Shown here one piece after another: positions 45,936 through 57,679 of a DNA stretch of 64,000 nt. Location: positions 2,774,001 to 2,838,000 of the forward strand of contig JANUWF010001217.1 in assembly GCA_026120185.1 (NCBI GenBank), given 5' to 3'. Within the stretch, counting starts at the first letter, position 1, and every line of letters starts with the position of its first letter. The notes under the pieces are model-generated. The model was not told the DNA's origin, searched no databases, and worked only from the letters and a program-made list of their open reading frames with translations. The translations under genes and the position numbers were made by a program. Origin of the DNA: Voacanga thouarsii. Taxonomy: Eukaryota; Streptophyta; Magnoliopsida; Gentianales; Apocynaceae.

Positions 45936-48617
45936 TTACAGATGTACAAATTGTAGCATATCTCAATTCCATTTCTCGCAACCAATTTCCCTCAATTCTA
46001 TCGGCCTTTCTTCTTCTATTTGCCACACCCATTTCCCTTGGTTTGCTCCCACACCTTATCACCGTCGCCATCGCTCTCGTCCTTGCCATCACCGTTGCGC
46101 TAGTCCTCGCAGTTTGTTGCCGCAGAGGTGCCTCGCCAAGGGAGTCTACTCTCGCCATTTGCCGTCTCAGAGGTAACTCGCCAAAGGAGTTTGCTCTCGC
46201 TGTAGACTTCTTCAACTCAATGGCTCAAAGTTTTCTATTTTTCTATTTTTTTGAGTGAGCAATGTGTGTTCAAATGATGTAATTTGGATACACTTCACTG
46301 AATTTTTTTCTTCATTCTTTAAACCCACATTTTGGCAGAAAGAAGCTCTGATTCCATCAGCTTTTCAAAGGGTGCATTTGGGTGCTCTTCAATTGTGTGT
46401 GCAGTCCAAGTGAGACTGATTTTTCATTGTGCAAATGAGCAACTTTTCCATGGCCGTAGGCTTCTCATATGCCATTGCAGATAATTGAAATATGGATATT
46501 GAAACATCATTATAGAAGAACGGTTGATTGATTGTTTCTAATTACTTTTTCAATTGATTTATTTTCTTTCAAAGAAAACATGAAAATTATTTATTTTCTT
46601 GCTATTGTCTAGTTGTTTCTCCTTGTCTTTTTTTGTCCTTGTTTCCCAAATGGCACTTAGTGCTTTTGTCTATGATAGTCTTGTCTTCTTTTTCATCTTG
46701 TAATTGTGGCTTGCTTTGTCTTCTTTTGTCCTTTCTTCTTGTCACACGCCACTGTATATTATCCTTTCATACCTTTGTTCTTTTGGACTGTATTTGTTTT
46801 TGTATTTTATCTTCTTTCATTTTGGCCACCAATGCTTTGTCCTTCTTTGCTCATAGAATGTACACAACACTTAATTTTTCCTGCATCATTTTCTTTTTCT
46901 TGTCACCTTTTCCTTTCCCTTCTTCTTGTCCGGTTGTTGTTCTTGTATATTTTTATCCTTATTTCATTGATAGCACACACCACTCACAATTGCTATTTCT
47001 GTTTTCTGTCATGCACTTTTCATTTTCTTCTTTGATTGGTTTTTAGTGAACTTTTATCTTGCTTCTCATCTTTGTTTCAGCAAAAAAATTAATTTATAAT
47101 TAGTTCATTTTTTATTGTGAAAAAATGTTGTCATTAGTTCAATATTTTACAAATAAATAATTTCTAATTAGTTCAATATTTTACTAAAACTTAGTGCTCA
47201 CATTGAGTGTTCTAAAATGAATATCATATTCAGTCACAAAATTAATATAAGTTTTTTATATATACAATTAAAAGATCTTGAATTTAGTATTTACTAATCT
47301 CCATTTCCTCTAGCTTTAAATTCTTGATTTTGTTAGTAATTGCGTGTGTTTGTGTGTGTTTACTATTCAAAAGACTTGAATGAATTTCACTACAATTGAG
47401 AATATATCACCTAAGAAAAAATATTTATAACTAATTAAATCAATCATCTTACCATTTATTAGATAATAATATACTATAAACGATAAAGAATATTTTATAA
47501 CTAATTAAATTATTACTTTGTTATATTTTTATATTAAAAAAGTATTAATTTAAAATAATCTTATCTTTTTAAATTTTCAAATAATAACACATTAATTTAA
47601 TAATTAACTTTTGATTTACAAACCAATAACTAAAATTAATATCACTTTCAAAACCAACCTCTTCTATTTTAAAAGTATAAATTTTACTGACTTATAAATC
47701 GACTACTATTCGCACTAAATCAATAAGAAAAAGGTAAAAGATTCATTAGAGAATTTAAATATAGGTAAATTAATATCTTATCCTTACTAATGAAAAATAT
47801 TAATAATGTAGCAAAATTTATATTTTTTGATTATGGAAAGTTGGTTCTAAAAATTCAAATGAAAAAATATATGTATTTTAAAAAGTGAATATTTATTTTT
47901 AAAAATTCAAATTCAAAAATTAAAATATTAAAATTTAAATGAAAAGAGTAACAATATTAGTACCTGTTTGTAAAAGACTCGAATATCTTTGTAAATAAAT
48001 TTATTTTATGGAAGTAAATAATATTAATTAATTAAACACAAATATATTTAAGCAAGCTTTGTTTACTAACAACACAGTAGATCAACCTCACTTTGCTACA
48101 GTCGTGTATAGTACCCCAAATCCATCTTAGAGAACATCAAGCCAAAATATGATTCCCTTTTTGCCTCTCAATGCATTGTCGAGTTTATTATAGTTACAAG
48201 TTAAAAGAATTTGTCATTTTATAGGGGGAAAAAATTAAAAAAGGACTTCGTCAACCTGAGTCAAAGCCGGCTTGAGAAAGCAGCAGGCCATCCCACGGTG
48301 CAATAAATACTTAATAAATTAATTATAATAATATATATTGTACAAAAATTCATTAAAAAAATCAGTTGAAAATCAAAGAAAGTTAAAATGTTTTATGTGA
48401 TATGGTATCCGTTTAGGTAAAAAGGGTAAAGCCCATTTTAGTGTGTTTCTTTGTGTTTTTATGCATGAATATTTTGGAAATTAGTTACAGTATTTCTGAG
48501 TATCTTAAAATTATTGTCATGTTTGAAAACTAGTTTAATGTTTCCTGTTAAACTACTAAACTTATCGCTACGAAATTTATAAATCATAATCGAATAGGTG
48601 GCATATAGTCAGTTAAA
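45936..48617. other. CACTA 5' non-coding region
   Basis: Pyrimidine-rich at 46600-47050, then AT-rich. ORFs at 45758-46258 and 46633-47046 show only low-complexity sequence. Probably leader, intron or filler DNA. Confidence 0.5.
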
Positions 48618-51600
48618 ATGAACGGAGATAGAAGTTAGATGTGTAATCGACTCCTCCCGGGTTGTCGAGGCATAACAAAGGAGTTTACACTAGGACTTGA
48701 CGAGTTCATCTAGGTTGCATATGCGCAACCACAATTCATTCGCAGTGCAACGACAAGGTGTCCATGTTCTAGGTGCAAGCTTATGAAATTCCAAAGTTGT
48801 GAAACCTGTCATGTTCACCTTCTAGACAAAGGTTTTATGTCGAATTATTTTATTTGGACGTCCCATGGAGAAGAGTATCAAACCCACGAAGAGGAACTGC
48901 CTTATGTAGTATCGGACCATCATGAAACCACAAATAGGTATCGAGAAATGGTATATGATGCCGCGGGTCATTCCTTCAATGATAATTAGGCCGCGAGTCC
49001 ATCTAATATAGAGGAGGAAGCACCGAATCCCAATGCACAACAATTCTATGATCTATTGCATGAGGCAGAAGAGCCACTGTTTCAAGGTTGTGTACGACAT
49101 TCAAGTTGTCAGTTGTGTCATGAATGTTGCATTTGAAGTCAGAGCAGAATATGCCAGTTATTCATTTTGACTATTGGGTTAGTCTTATTAGTAAAATTCT
49201 ACCAGATGATGGGAACAAAGTGCCGGATGATTTCTACAAGACTAAGAAGTTTGTGAAAGCTCTTGGGTTGCTAGTTGAGAAGATTCGTGTATGTGTCAAT
49301 GGATGTATGCTCTTTTGGAAAGATGATGAGGAGTTAATGAACTGTAAATTCTGCAATCATCCACGATACAAGTTAAGAATTTTGGAAAAATCCAAACCTA
49401 TTCCATATCAAAAGATGCATTACCTACCCATCACTCCGAGGCTTCAAAGGCTTTATGTATCAAAAGAAACAGCCGAGCATATGACATGGCATAAAGACCA
49501 TACACAATAGGGCGACGAAATGAATCACCCATCAGATGACGAAGCATGGAAGGATTTCGACATAAAACATTCAGACTTCGCACATGAGCCATGCAATGTA
49601 AGATTGGCATTATGTGTAGATGGCTTTGCACCTTTTGGTATGTCTGGCAAGTCATATTCTTGTTGGCCTATCATTATCACCCCTTATAATTTGTCACCTT
49701 GGATGTGCATAAAGACACCTTACATGTTTCTAGCAGCAGTAATCCCGGGACCAAGAGATCCTAGGAAGATGATTGATGTGTATCTCCAACCATTTATTGA
49801 GGAGCATAAATCACTTTGGTGTGTGGGTATTCAGACGTATGATATTTCTAGAAAGCATAATTTTAATATGTGGACTGCGCATTTATGGACAATAGGAGAC
49901 TTTCCTATATATGGGATGTTATTCGGGTGGACAACTTCCAGGCACATGGCGTGCCTAATTTGTATGGAAAAGAGTAAGGCATTTCAACTTTGCATGGAAG
50001 AAAAACATGTTTCTTTGATGTTCACTGTCGATTTCTCCCACGGGATCACCCGTATAGAAGAAACAAGACCAATTTTTTGAAAAATCGTGTCGAAAACGAT
50101 CCGCCACCACCCAGGGTCACGGGTGAAGAAAGTTGGCAACGAGTTCAAAATATTCTCAAAGTTATTGATACCGGTGGTTAAGGCACTCCTGAAAGGTATC
50201 TTAGCAGTCACAATTGGACAAAACAAAGCATATTTTAGGAACTCCCTTATTGGTCTTCATTGCTTGTCTGACACAACTTAGGTGTTATGTACATAGTTAA
50301 AAATTATTTTGATAACATTTTCAACACAGTAATGGATGTAAAAGGTAAAACAAAAGATACCCTAAATGCTCATTATGACATTAGATAACTATGCCGAAGA
50401 AAAGAATTGGCAATGGACCCCAGAAAGAGCATTAGATCAAAGGCAACTTATTGTCTTTCCAAACAAGAACAACGCATTTTGTTTGAGTGGATAAAGGATC
50501 TAAAATTTCCTGATGGCTATGCATCGAACCTATCTAGATGTGTTAATATCCTGGAGTCTAAGTTGATAAACACCAAGAGTCATGATTGCTATTTTTTCCT
50601 GTTGCGTTTGTTACCTACTGCTTTTAGACAAATGCTGCTAGAGTCAATTTAGAATGCTTTAATTGATTTTAGCATATTTTTTAATGATTTATGTGCCACT
50701 AAGTTAATTGTGGGTAAGATGAGAGAGTTGGAGGAAAATATTTCTATTATATTATGTAAGTTGGAGAGAATATTTCCACTCGCATTCTTCAACTCAATGG
50801 AGCATCTTCCAGTTCATTTACCATATGAAGCTCATGTGTGCGGTCCAGTTCAATATCGTTGGATGTTTTATTTTGAAAGGTAGTTCATAAAGCACTGCTG
50901 TCTAAAAAGTTCATTTTCCAATTCTATCTCTTTGTATTATAGTCAATGCTTAAATTGCTTTTACCATATGTAGATATCTCTATCATTTGAAAAAGAAGAT
51001 TAGAAATAAGGCAAGAGTTGAAGCGTCTATAGTTAATGCTTACTTGGTTAAAGAGGCTTCTAACTTTACAACATACTATTTTGGCATCCAAGTCAACATG
51101 ACGATGGCGGTGACATCAGCCATTCTGCAAATAATTTATCGATTTTCAGTTTACCGGGGCGGTCAGTAAGTATATCTTATATGCGGTGTCTTACTAATGA
51201 AGAATACAAAGCTGCCCATCTTTATGTGTTGCTGAATTGTATGGAGGTGGAACCGTTTATCAGGTTCATTAAAAGTTGAGTTTATAGATGATTTCTCTAA
51301 TTTACCAGAGATTAACTCTTCAGTGCGATAATAATATATACTAAGTTATTTTTATGCTATCACTTCAGTATGTTTATTGGTCAATTGCACACCTATCATC
51401 CACAAATCAGACATTGTGACATTAACAAGGAGATCAAGACCCACTTTGCTAGCTGATTCCGTAGCCATGTATGTAATGTCATGTTTGTACAAATTATCAT
51501 GTCTCTACTCTTTATTGTACTAATATTAAATTATTTGACTAGATTTTGGATACTGAGAATAATATTGACAATCAGATTTTAAAGGACCTCTCAAGAGGCT

Positions 51601-52257
51601 CTTTAATAGCAGTTGAAGTATATTCCATTTATTATATTAATGGATATTGTTTTCACACCATGAGCTATGGAGAAGGAAGATCAACAATGAATTATGGGTG
51701 TGCATTCAAGGCACGACTTATGCTCAATCAATAACTGAAGGAGATTATTATGGATTAATACAAGAAATACTTCGTGTGCAATACCTGGCTTGCCAGAGAA
51801 GAACACTGTATTGTTTAAGTGTGAATGGTTTGATCAACGATCTTGTGACAGTATGAAAGTTCATCCAAAATACAGTTTGGTGGAAAAAAATCATAGAAAA
51901 ATGTGGCTAAAATACGAACCATTTGTGCTAGCCCATCAAGCAATTTAGGTGTACTACGCTCCATATCAGAGTACAAGATGTGATATGCGTGATTGGTGGG
52001 CTGTTTTTCTCATTAAAACGAGAGAGATTTTTGATGTTCCACAAGTTGAATGAGCTTATCAAAATGACCATTCTATTAGCACACCATTACAAATTCAAGA
52101 TGATCAACTTGATCTTCTATGTGATTGGGATGCTATAGGAGAAGAGGAAGTCATTGGGAGTGATGGTAATGATGAAACTACCGATGAAGAGATTGAATAT
52201 GAGTCTGAAAATGAGGGAGATGATGCCGATGGATCAATTGAAATTGAGAATGAGTAA
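48618..52257 (+). pseudogene. CACTA TnpD-like transposase (TNP2 type)
   Basis: Begins with a transposase-associated domain (CNRLLPGCRGITKEF; RCPCSRCK; KGFMSNYFIWTSHGE), then a long acidic spacer. The TNP2/Transposase_21 domain is at 49124-50150 (NVRLALCVDGFAPFGMSGK; YSCWPIIITPYNLSPWMC; FLAAVIPGPRDPRKMIDVYL). A DUF4218-type domain is at 50407-50880 (LLPTAFRQMLLES; LERIFPLAFFNSMEHLPVHL) and a DUF4216-type segment at 51946-52070 (VYYAPYQSTRCDMRDWWAVF). It ends in an acidic tail at 52257. Stops (for example the TAG at 49508) and frameshifts (near 50080 and 50170) break it; some gaps may be introns. The protein would cut CACTA ends and paste the element elsewhere. Confidence 0.88.
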
Positions 52258-52356
52258 AATATTCTTTTTACATCTTCATATCTTTTACTTTTCTTACATA
52301 TATTATTGTATATTATTTTTTAATTTGCAAACTAACAAATCATTTGCTTTGCAGAT

Positions 52357-53925
52357 ATGCCTTGGAGTAGTTCATATTTTCATTTTGAGCACCCCGCCCT
52401 ATCTACCTCCAATGTTCTAGCATCACAGACTCCACAGAATCCTTCATCAGACAGGAGCATTGCTGCTGGTGATAATGCTACTACTTCTGTTGTCGCTTGC
52501 TCTATTCCTTCTTTGTTGCAGCAACCCATGATACACATTCTTCCGGGGAGTGATAATGTGTAAGTATACCATATATGTTTACAAAGAATATAAAGTTTTA
52601 CCCACAATTCAAACTAAATTTTCAATACTTTTTGTTGAATAACTCTAAGTTTTGATCAATGTCTTTGTGTTAGGTTTGGACCCATAGAGATTTAGTATAA
52701 AATTCATAACTGCATCTCAGACTGCATCAAGCTGAAATTTGATGCCCCGCACAAAAGGTGGTTGCATGTGGATTTTGATATGAAGAATACTTGGTTTCAA
52801 GAATTCGAAGCAAGTGTTTAATAATTAAATGTTATGTGATCTTGTTGCTCTCTTGTAAAGTTTCGAGTTGAAGTATCTTACATTATTTCTTTTTATTGTA
52901 GAAACGATATAGATGGAGGGCAGAGGATAGTGAAATGATCCGAAAAGCTTGGAACTCCAAGGCGGGGGAGCTATTCCAAGGGATTATTGCTTCAACCAAA
53001 AAGGCATGGTTGAAAGATAGAGTTAAACTTCCATGGATGCCTGAGGATATATTTGATGCTATGGTAGCATATTGGTAGAGGCCAGAGACATTGGCACGAT
53101 CAGAGCAAAATTCCCGTAATCGTCAAAACCAGGGAGAGAATGCCTCATGCATGCACACGGGCGAGCACATTCCACATCTCGCACATGCATATCGCATTGT
53201 AAGTATCGAATAAATTTTAGGTATACGAATACTTAGTAAGTTAAATCATAAAAAAATTAATACCATACAAATTTATTGCAGGCAGTAAAGCATGGTGGTG
53301 TTCTACCAAATACTCTTGAGCTTCACAGAGAGTTACATCAACACGAGGTTGAAGGGAGGACGAAATTCATCACATCCATATCATCGAGATCTTCATATAA
53401 ATTATTATTATAGTATATTTGACTTAATATTTTTCATTGATTTCTTATTGATTCCTTCTAAAATCTTGACTCAATTTTTAGGAATGAGGTACTAGGATGG
53501 TTGAGGAGGTAGAGACACAAGTCTTCTTTGCAGCCTCGACATCTATTGAACATGGTACTACTACTGAGTCCCCAATGGTTGATTATGATAGAATTATGCT
53601 CACAGTAGCTGGGGGTGTAAGGAAAGGACGTGTCCCCGGTCTTGGTTCTGCATGTCAGCCTATTTTGAGTTCAAGGTCTGGATGGAGCACATTTGCGAGT
53701 GCTAGCTATGTTGATCATAAAGTCCTTCACGAGCTACATGAGGATTACAGTCGCAAAATGCAAGAGCTGCAAGCAAATCATGCTGAGGAGATGTAGCGTC
53801 AGGAGCAACTCATACTTGAGACTCGTCGTCATATAGATGAGATGATAGCCACGATGCGGGTGCACTTAGAATCGTGCTTATCTAAAGGAGCCATAGACAA
53901 TGAGAGGACTCATGATGATGCATGA
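52357..53925 (+). pseudogene. CACTA TnpA-like protein (Ptta/En/Spm, Transposase_24 type)
   Basis: Exon-like pieces start at the ATG 52357 after a CAG acceptor (Pro/Ser-rich N-terminus), then KRYRWRAEDSEMIRKAWNSK at 52906, WMPEDIFDAMVAYW, and the conserved LARSEQNSRNRQNQGE with HTGEHIPH near 53100-53200. Next come ELHRELHQHEVEGRTKF at 53320 and a C-terminal coiled-coil-like tail (HEDYSRKMQELQANHAEEM, TRRHIDEMI) ending at 53925. Stops at about 53078 and 53794 interrupt it. TnpA-type proteins bind the subterminal repeats and assist TnpD. Confidence 0.82.
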
Positions 53926-54239
53926 TTGTAGCTTTGGAAAACTCATCTATATAATAGATTAGTTTTTATCAACTGTCACAACATACTTATTACTATTCTG
54001 TGGTGGAGACCATTTTGTGATGCCTTATTTGTTTGTAGGAGTTGGATATTATTAGACTTTATTTTGTTTGTTAATCTATTCTATTTTGTACTTTGTGGCC
54101 TGGGTGTTTGTTGATATGTTGGGTGTTTGGTTACAGGAGTTTAGTTGTTGTTATGATGGGTGTATGGTTACACGAGTTTGATTGTTGATATGTTGGGTGT
54201 ATGTTTATAGGATTTTGGTAAGGCCTTGATATGTGTATA

Positions 54240-54901
54240 TCCTGTAAATAGGTTGAAAAATCAAACAGGGAACAACCATGAAAATTCCGTGGCTGATTTT
54301 TTGGCAAATTTTCCACATAAACAGCCACGAAATTCCATGGCTGATTACCAAATTCAGCCACAAAATATTTCATGGCTAATTGAATCAGCCACAAATATAA
54401 TTTCAGCCACAAAAAATTCCATGGCTGAAGTATTTCTCAATTAAAGAAAATTTCATTATATGAAATTAAATCAACCACGAAATTATATACTCAGCTATGA
54501 AAATTTCCATGGCCGATCACCCACGACAACTATTTTTGTGGCTGATCACTTTTTTAAATTAAATATATTATTACTATTTATTAAATCAACTCGCGGAATT
54601 TTATTATCAAATACGACAATTTTCGTGTCTAATCACCCACGGAATGGTATTCCGTGGCTAATTTCTAATTTTTTAATTAAATAATTTTTAATAATTTTGA
54701 ATTAATCAGCTACGAAATTTATTTTATCAGCCACGAAATATTTCATGGCTAATCACCCACGGAAATATTTTTCGTGGTTGATTAATCAGCCACGCCGACT
54801 TTAGCCACAAAAAATTTTCCGTGGCTGAGTTCAATCAGCCACGGATTTTATCTGATCAGCCATGGAATTTATCCTAGTTGATAGGCCAGTTTTCAGTAGT
54901 G
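54240..54901. repeat. right subterminal repeats of the CACTA element
   Basis: About twenty copies of TCAGCCACGAAA-like and TTCGTGGCTGAT motifs in both orientations, matching the left side. Confidence 0.85.
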
Positions 54902-55087
54902 ATTGATGTGAAGTATCATTGGATACGTGAGGTATTGAATGACAAATTGATGAAACTTAAAAAGGTTCACACATATAATAATGGGACTGATATAATGACA
55001 AAGGTGTTGCCTAGATAGAAGTTTGAGGTTTGTTGCTTCATTGCCAGGGTGGCAAGTTCCTCCACATAGGTGAGAGGGGGGGACATT

Positions 55088-55880
55088 TGTTAGGTTGGCT
55101 CCCAACATATGGAGTGCAACAACAAAAAAAAAAAAAAAAACAACAACAACAACAACAAAAAAAGAACATGCTTTTGCTTTCTGCTCAACACAAAAAAGAA
55201 GTTAATGAGATATAGAAAGATAGAGAGAGAAGCTTGTGAGTGTGATAGAGAAAATATAGAGAGAAAAACAGAAAACAGTTGGACAAAAGAGTGAGAGAAA
55301 GGGAGAAGTTGCAGAAATTTTATTCTTGAGCAGTCTACTTCTATTGGACGGTTAATGGTGATTTCTTCTTCGATTTGGCTCAATTTTGGATATGTTGTAG
55401 AGGAGAGGCAGAACTATATTCTGAATGGTGGTGATCAATTTTTGATGGCTGAATTCAGAAATACTGCTGCTGAACAGTGCCAAAATTCTGGTGCATTTTC
55501 TCCAATTATTCTTTTCTATATTTTAGTTTTTAATGAAGTTGTAGCTTTATTGTAGCTGTATTTTCAGTTGTACGTTGTGAAACTCTATCTTGTATTCTTC
55601 TAGTTGATTAGTGGAGCTTTTAGCATGGATTCGAAGGTCCCATGAGTTTTCCTCTTCACATTGGAGAGGTTTTCCACGTAAACATTTGGTGTGCCTTGTT
55701 CTTGCATTTTGGCTGTGTTTTTGTCTTCCATTATTGCTGCCATTTTTCATTTTCCTTGGTGCTCCTAATTTTCATTCAAGTGTGGGGTTGATAAGGAGTA
55801 AAGGTTTACAGGAGGTTTGAATCTATTTTTGTTCCGCTGCTTGTACGTGCCCTCTGTCCTTGGTCTGTTTGTCCCTAACA
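55088..55880 (+). repeat. 3' LTR of the Tnt1-like element
   Basis: 793 bp, pairs with 40724-41494. Slightly longer, partly because of a poly-A/CAA expansion at 55124-55161. Confidence 0.92.
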
Positions 55881-55994
55881 AGAGAAAGAGAATTAATTCC
55901 ACGATACTTTGTACATATACTAAGAAATAGTCATCACAGAATCCAAAAAGATAAAATTTTTAATAAGAATACAGGATTTCTGCTATGTTCAAGA

Positions 55995-56183
55995 AAGAGG
56001 AAAACAAGGATTTCCAATAAAAACCTCATCTTTCGGTATTAAGTTAGAAAGCCCCCAAGTGTATGCCACCAGATTGATGGCTTCTGTAGCATTTCTAGTG
56101 CAAACAATCTTGGTAGATTCTCCCTCAGTGCAAGCCAAGAACATCTGATTGGCCAAAGCATCCGTGGACAGAAAATAGCGCAA
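55995..56183 (-). pseudogene. cysteine desulfurase (NFS2/SufS) exon fragment
   Basis: The minus frame reads [20 protein letters not shown], then [20 protein letters not shown]. This matches the PLP-enzyme region of plastid SufS-type desulfurase (usually [15 protein letters not shown]). These enzymes supply sulfur for iron-sulfur clusters. Only one exon-sized piece is present; no active-site Lys or Cys region was found. Its strand matches the fragments at 33-39 kb, from which it is separated only by the younger Tnt1-like insertion. Confidence 0.75.
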
Positions 56184-56617
56184 TATATGGGCGGCTTCTT
56201 TTTGAGCAAAAACAGAAACTTAGGGAAAAAAAAAAAATCAAAACTTTAGGAACTCCAACGGAGAATTTTACTTTATTAAAAAGAAAAAAAGAAGCTTACC
56301 TAAAAGGAAATATAGAACTTCAATAACTCCGACTCCACCGGCTATAAGAAAAAATGACCTCACTCGGCGGAGGAAGAAAAGGCAAGATGGAAGATGCGGC
56401 TGAAGGAAAACAGAGAAGGAAGTGCAGCTGAAATCTTCTTAGTGGAACGAAAACAGAGAAGAGAATGAAGTGAGCGAGTGATGCATTCCTAATCCTTCTC
56501 ATTTAATAACTATTTGATTTTGAGGTTATAAGCTACTATTCATCTCTATAGATGTCAATCCCTTATAATTCCTACACATGCACGGCCAAGTGAAGACAGA
56601 ACAACAATGGTTCTTTG
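56184..56617. other. unassigned; possible captured exon
   Basis: A 60-residue minus-strand ORF (56320-56502) is Ser/Pro/Phe-rich, loosely like a transit peptide, but not recognisable. May belong to the same captured unit. Confidence 0.3.
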
Positions 56618-56729
56618 TAGTGGATCAGTGAAAAGACAAAAATGCCATTAATAGAGACTGACTAAATGAACGCGAATGACGAAAAATGAACAGTGCCAAC
56701 CAAACTCCTTTTTTTTATAGTAAAGAAGA
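56618..56729 (-). mobile_element. putative element-end repeat, copy B (Helitron-like 5' end)
   Basis: The minus strand from 56729 reads TCTTCTTTACTATAAAAAAA, then GGAGTTTGGTTGGCACTGTT, TTTTTCGTCATTCGCG and CTGATCCACTACA. It starts with TC after an A, as Helitrons do, and matches 36930-36841. Confidence 0.45.
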
Positions 56730-57679
56730 TATATATAATGATCATGAATGTGACAGGTCATTAATATAATCTACTGTTATATTTTCGTAATATGGCCACA
56801 ATTCCTTGCCTCTTCATCTCTCTCCACCATTTTCTCTACTTCTCCTTCTTTTACTAGCACCACACGTACTCCTACTTGATATCTTTAATAGATATTTCAC
56901 AGGCATGAGAAGGAACTATAAGAAATATTTCACTGCTGCAGCAGCTATTCAAAACTACTCTTTTTTTTTTCCCGTAATTTTCTTTTCATTGGTGAATTGG
57001 AGTTGAAAATTCATTGCTACAAGGTCTGATGACGAGAGTTATAAGCATTCTTGTGAAACAATGAACTTATATTTGGGATAGACGGGCTGTTTCTAAATTC
57101 ATTTACATAGTTCCATTACTTTATTTAAATGCAACAAACAATAAAGAATAGTGAGAGGATCTGAGAAATTCACTACAATTGTGCATCGGTTGAGCATTTG
57201 GCAAGGAAATTGATTTGGAGCCTGGAATGTAAAGTAATTAGATTTTATTTCTCATTTTTTTATATAAATGATTATAAGCCTGTTCAGAAGCTGTCTAATT
57301 AACCCAACTTGACCATTTTTTATAACTCATTTTTTAAAATTTTTTTAAAATTTTTAAAAGTTGGAGACAAAATAAAGACAAAATTGCTTTTAAATTGTTT
57401 CTAAAATAGAGACAAATCGCAAATGAAAAATATTTTGAAGATGTATAAGTTTTTCGTTCTCCAAAATGAGAGACGTCATCTGCAAAGATGGATGAAAATC
57501 AATCTATATTTTTAATTTATCAATAATATATTTAAAGATAGAAATAGAACTTTTAGAGGTGAATTTCATCCATCTTTAAAATTATTTTCAGAGGTTGACA
57601 TTAATGCATGCTACACATTTACTTCACGAAAGAGATACTTTAAGATAATGTATATCAGCATTATTTGCAGTTGAATTAT
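56730..57679. other. no gene recognised
   Basis: AT-rich; no supported ORF. Confidence 0.4.

Larger units (their letters stand above)
45396..54901 (+). mobile_element. CACTA (En/Spm) element with degenerate transposase genes, 9.5 kb
   Basis: Ends CACTACTGGAAACTGGCGTA and, inverted on the right, CACTACTGAAAACTGGCCTA. The 3-bp duplication is ATT at 45393-45395 and 54902-54904. It lies within the RNase H end of the Tnt1-like element, splitting a conserved segment. It encodes a TnpD-like and a TnpA-like protein, both with stops, so it was once autonomous. Confidence 0.95.
40724..55880 (+). mobile_element. Tnt1-like Ty1-copia element, split by a CACTA element
   Basis: LTRs 40724-41494 and 55088-55880, tRNA-Met primer site TGGTATCAAAGC (41498-41509), polypurine tract GAGAGGGGGGGA (55072-55083). 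Flanks AGAGC (40719-40723) and AGAGA (55881-55885) match in 4 of 5 bases. The coding part (41560-45395 and 54905-55020) is continuous once 45396-54904 is left out. Without the CACTA insert the element is about 5.65 kb. Confidence 0.92.

Noticed and set aside
45758..46258. 166-residue ORF with a hydrophobic Ala/Leu/Val stretch
   Set aside because: It begins within CACTA subterminal repeats and has low complexity and no family motif; a chance ORF in transposon DNA.
46633..47046. Overlapping 137- and 109-residue ORFs, Phe/Leu/Cys-rich
   Set aside because: They arise from a pyrimidine-rich tract inside the CACTA leader in two frames at once.
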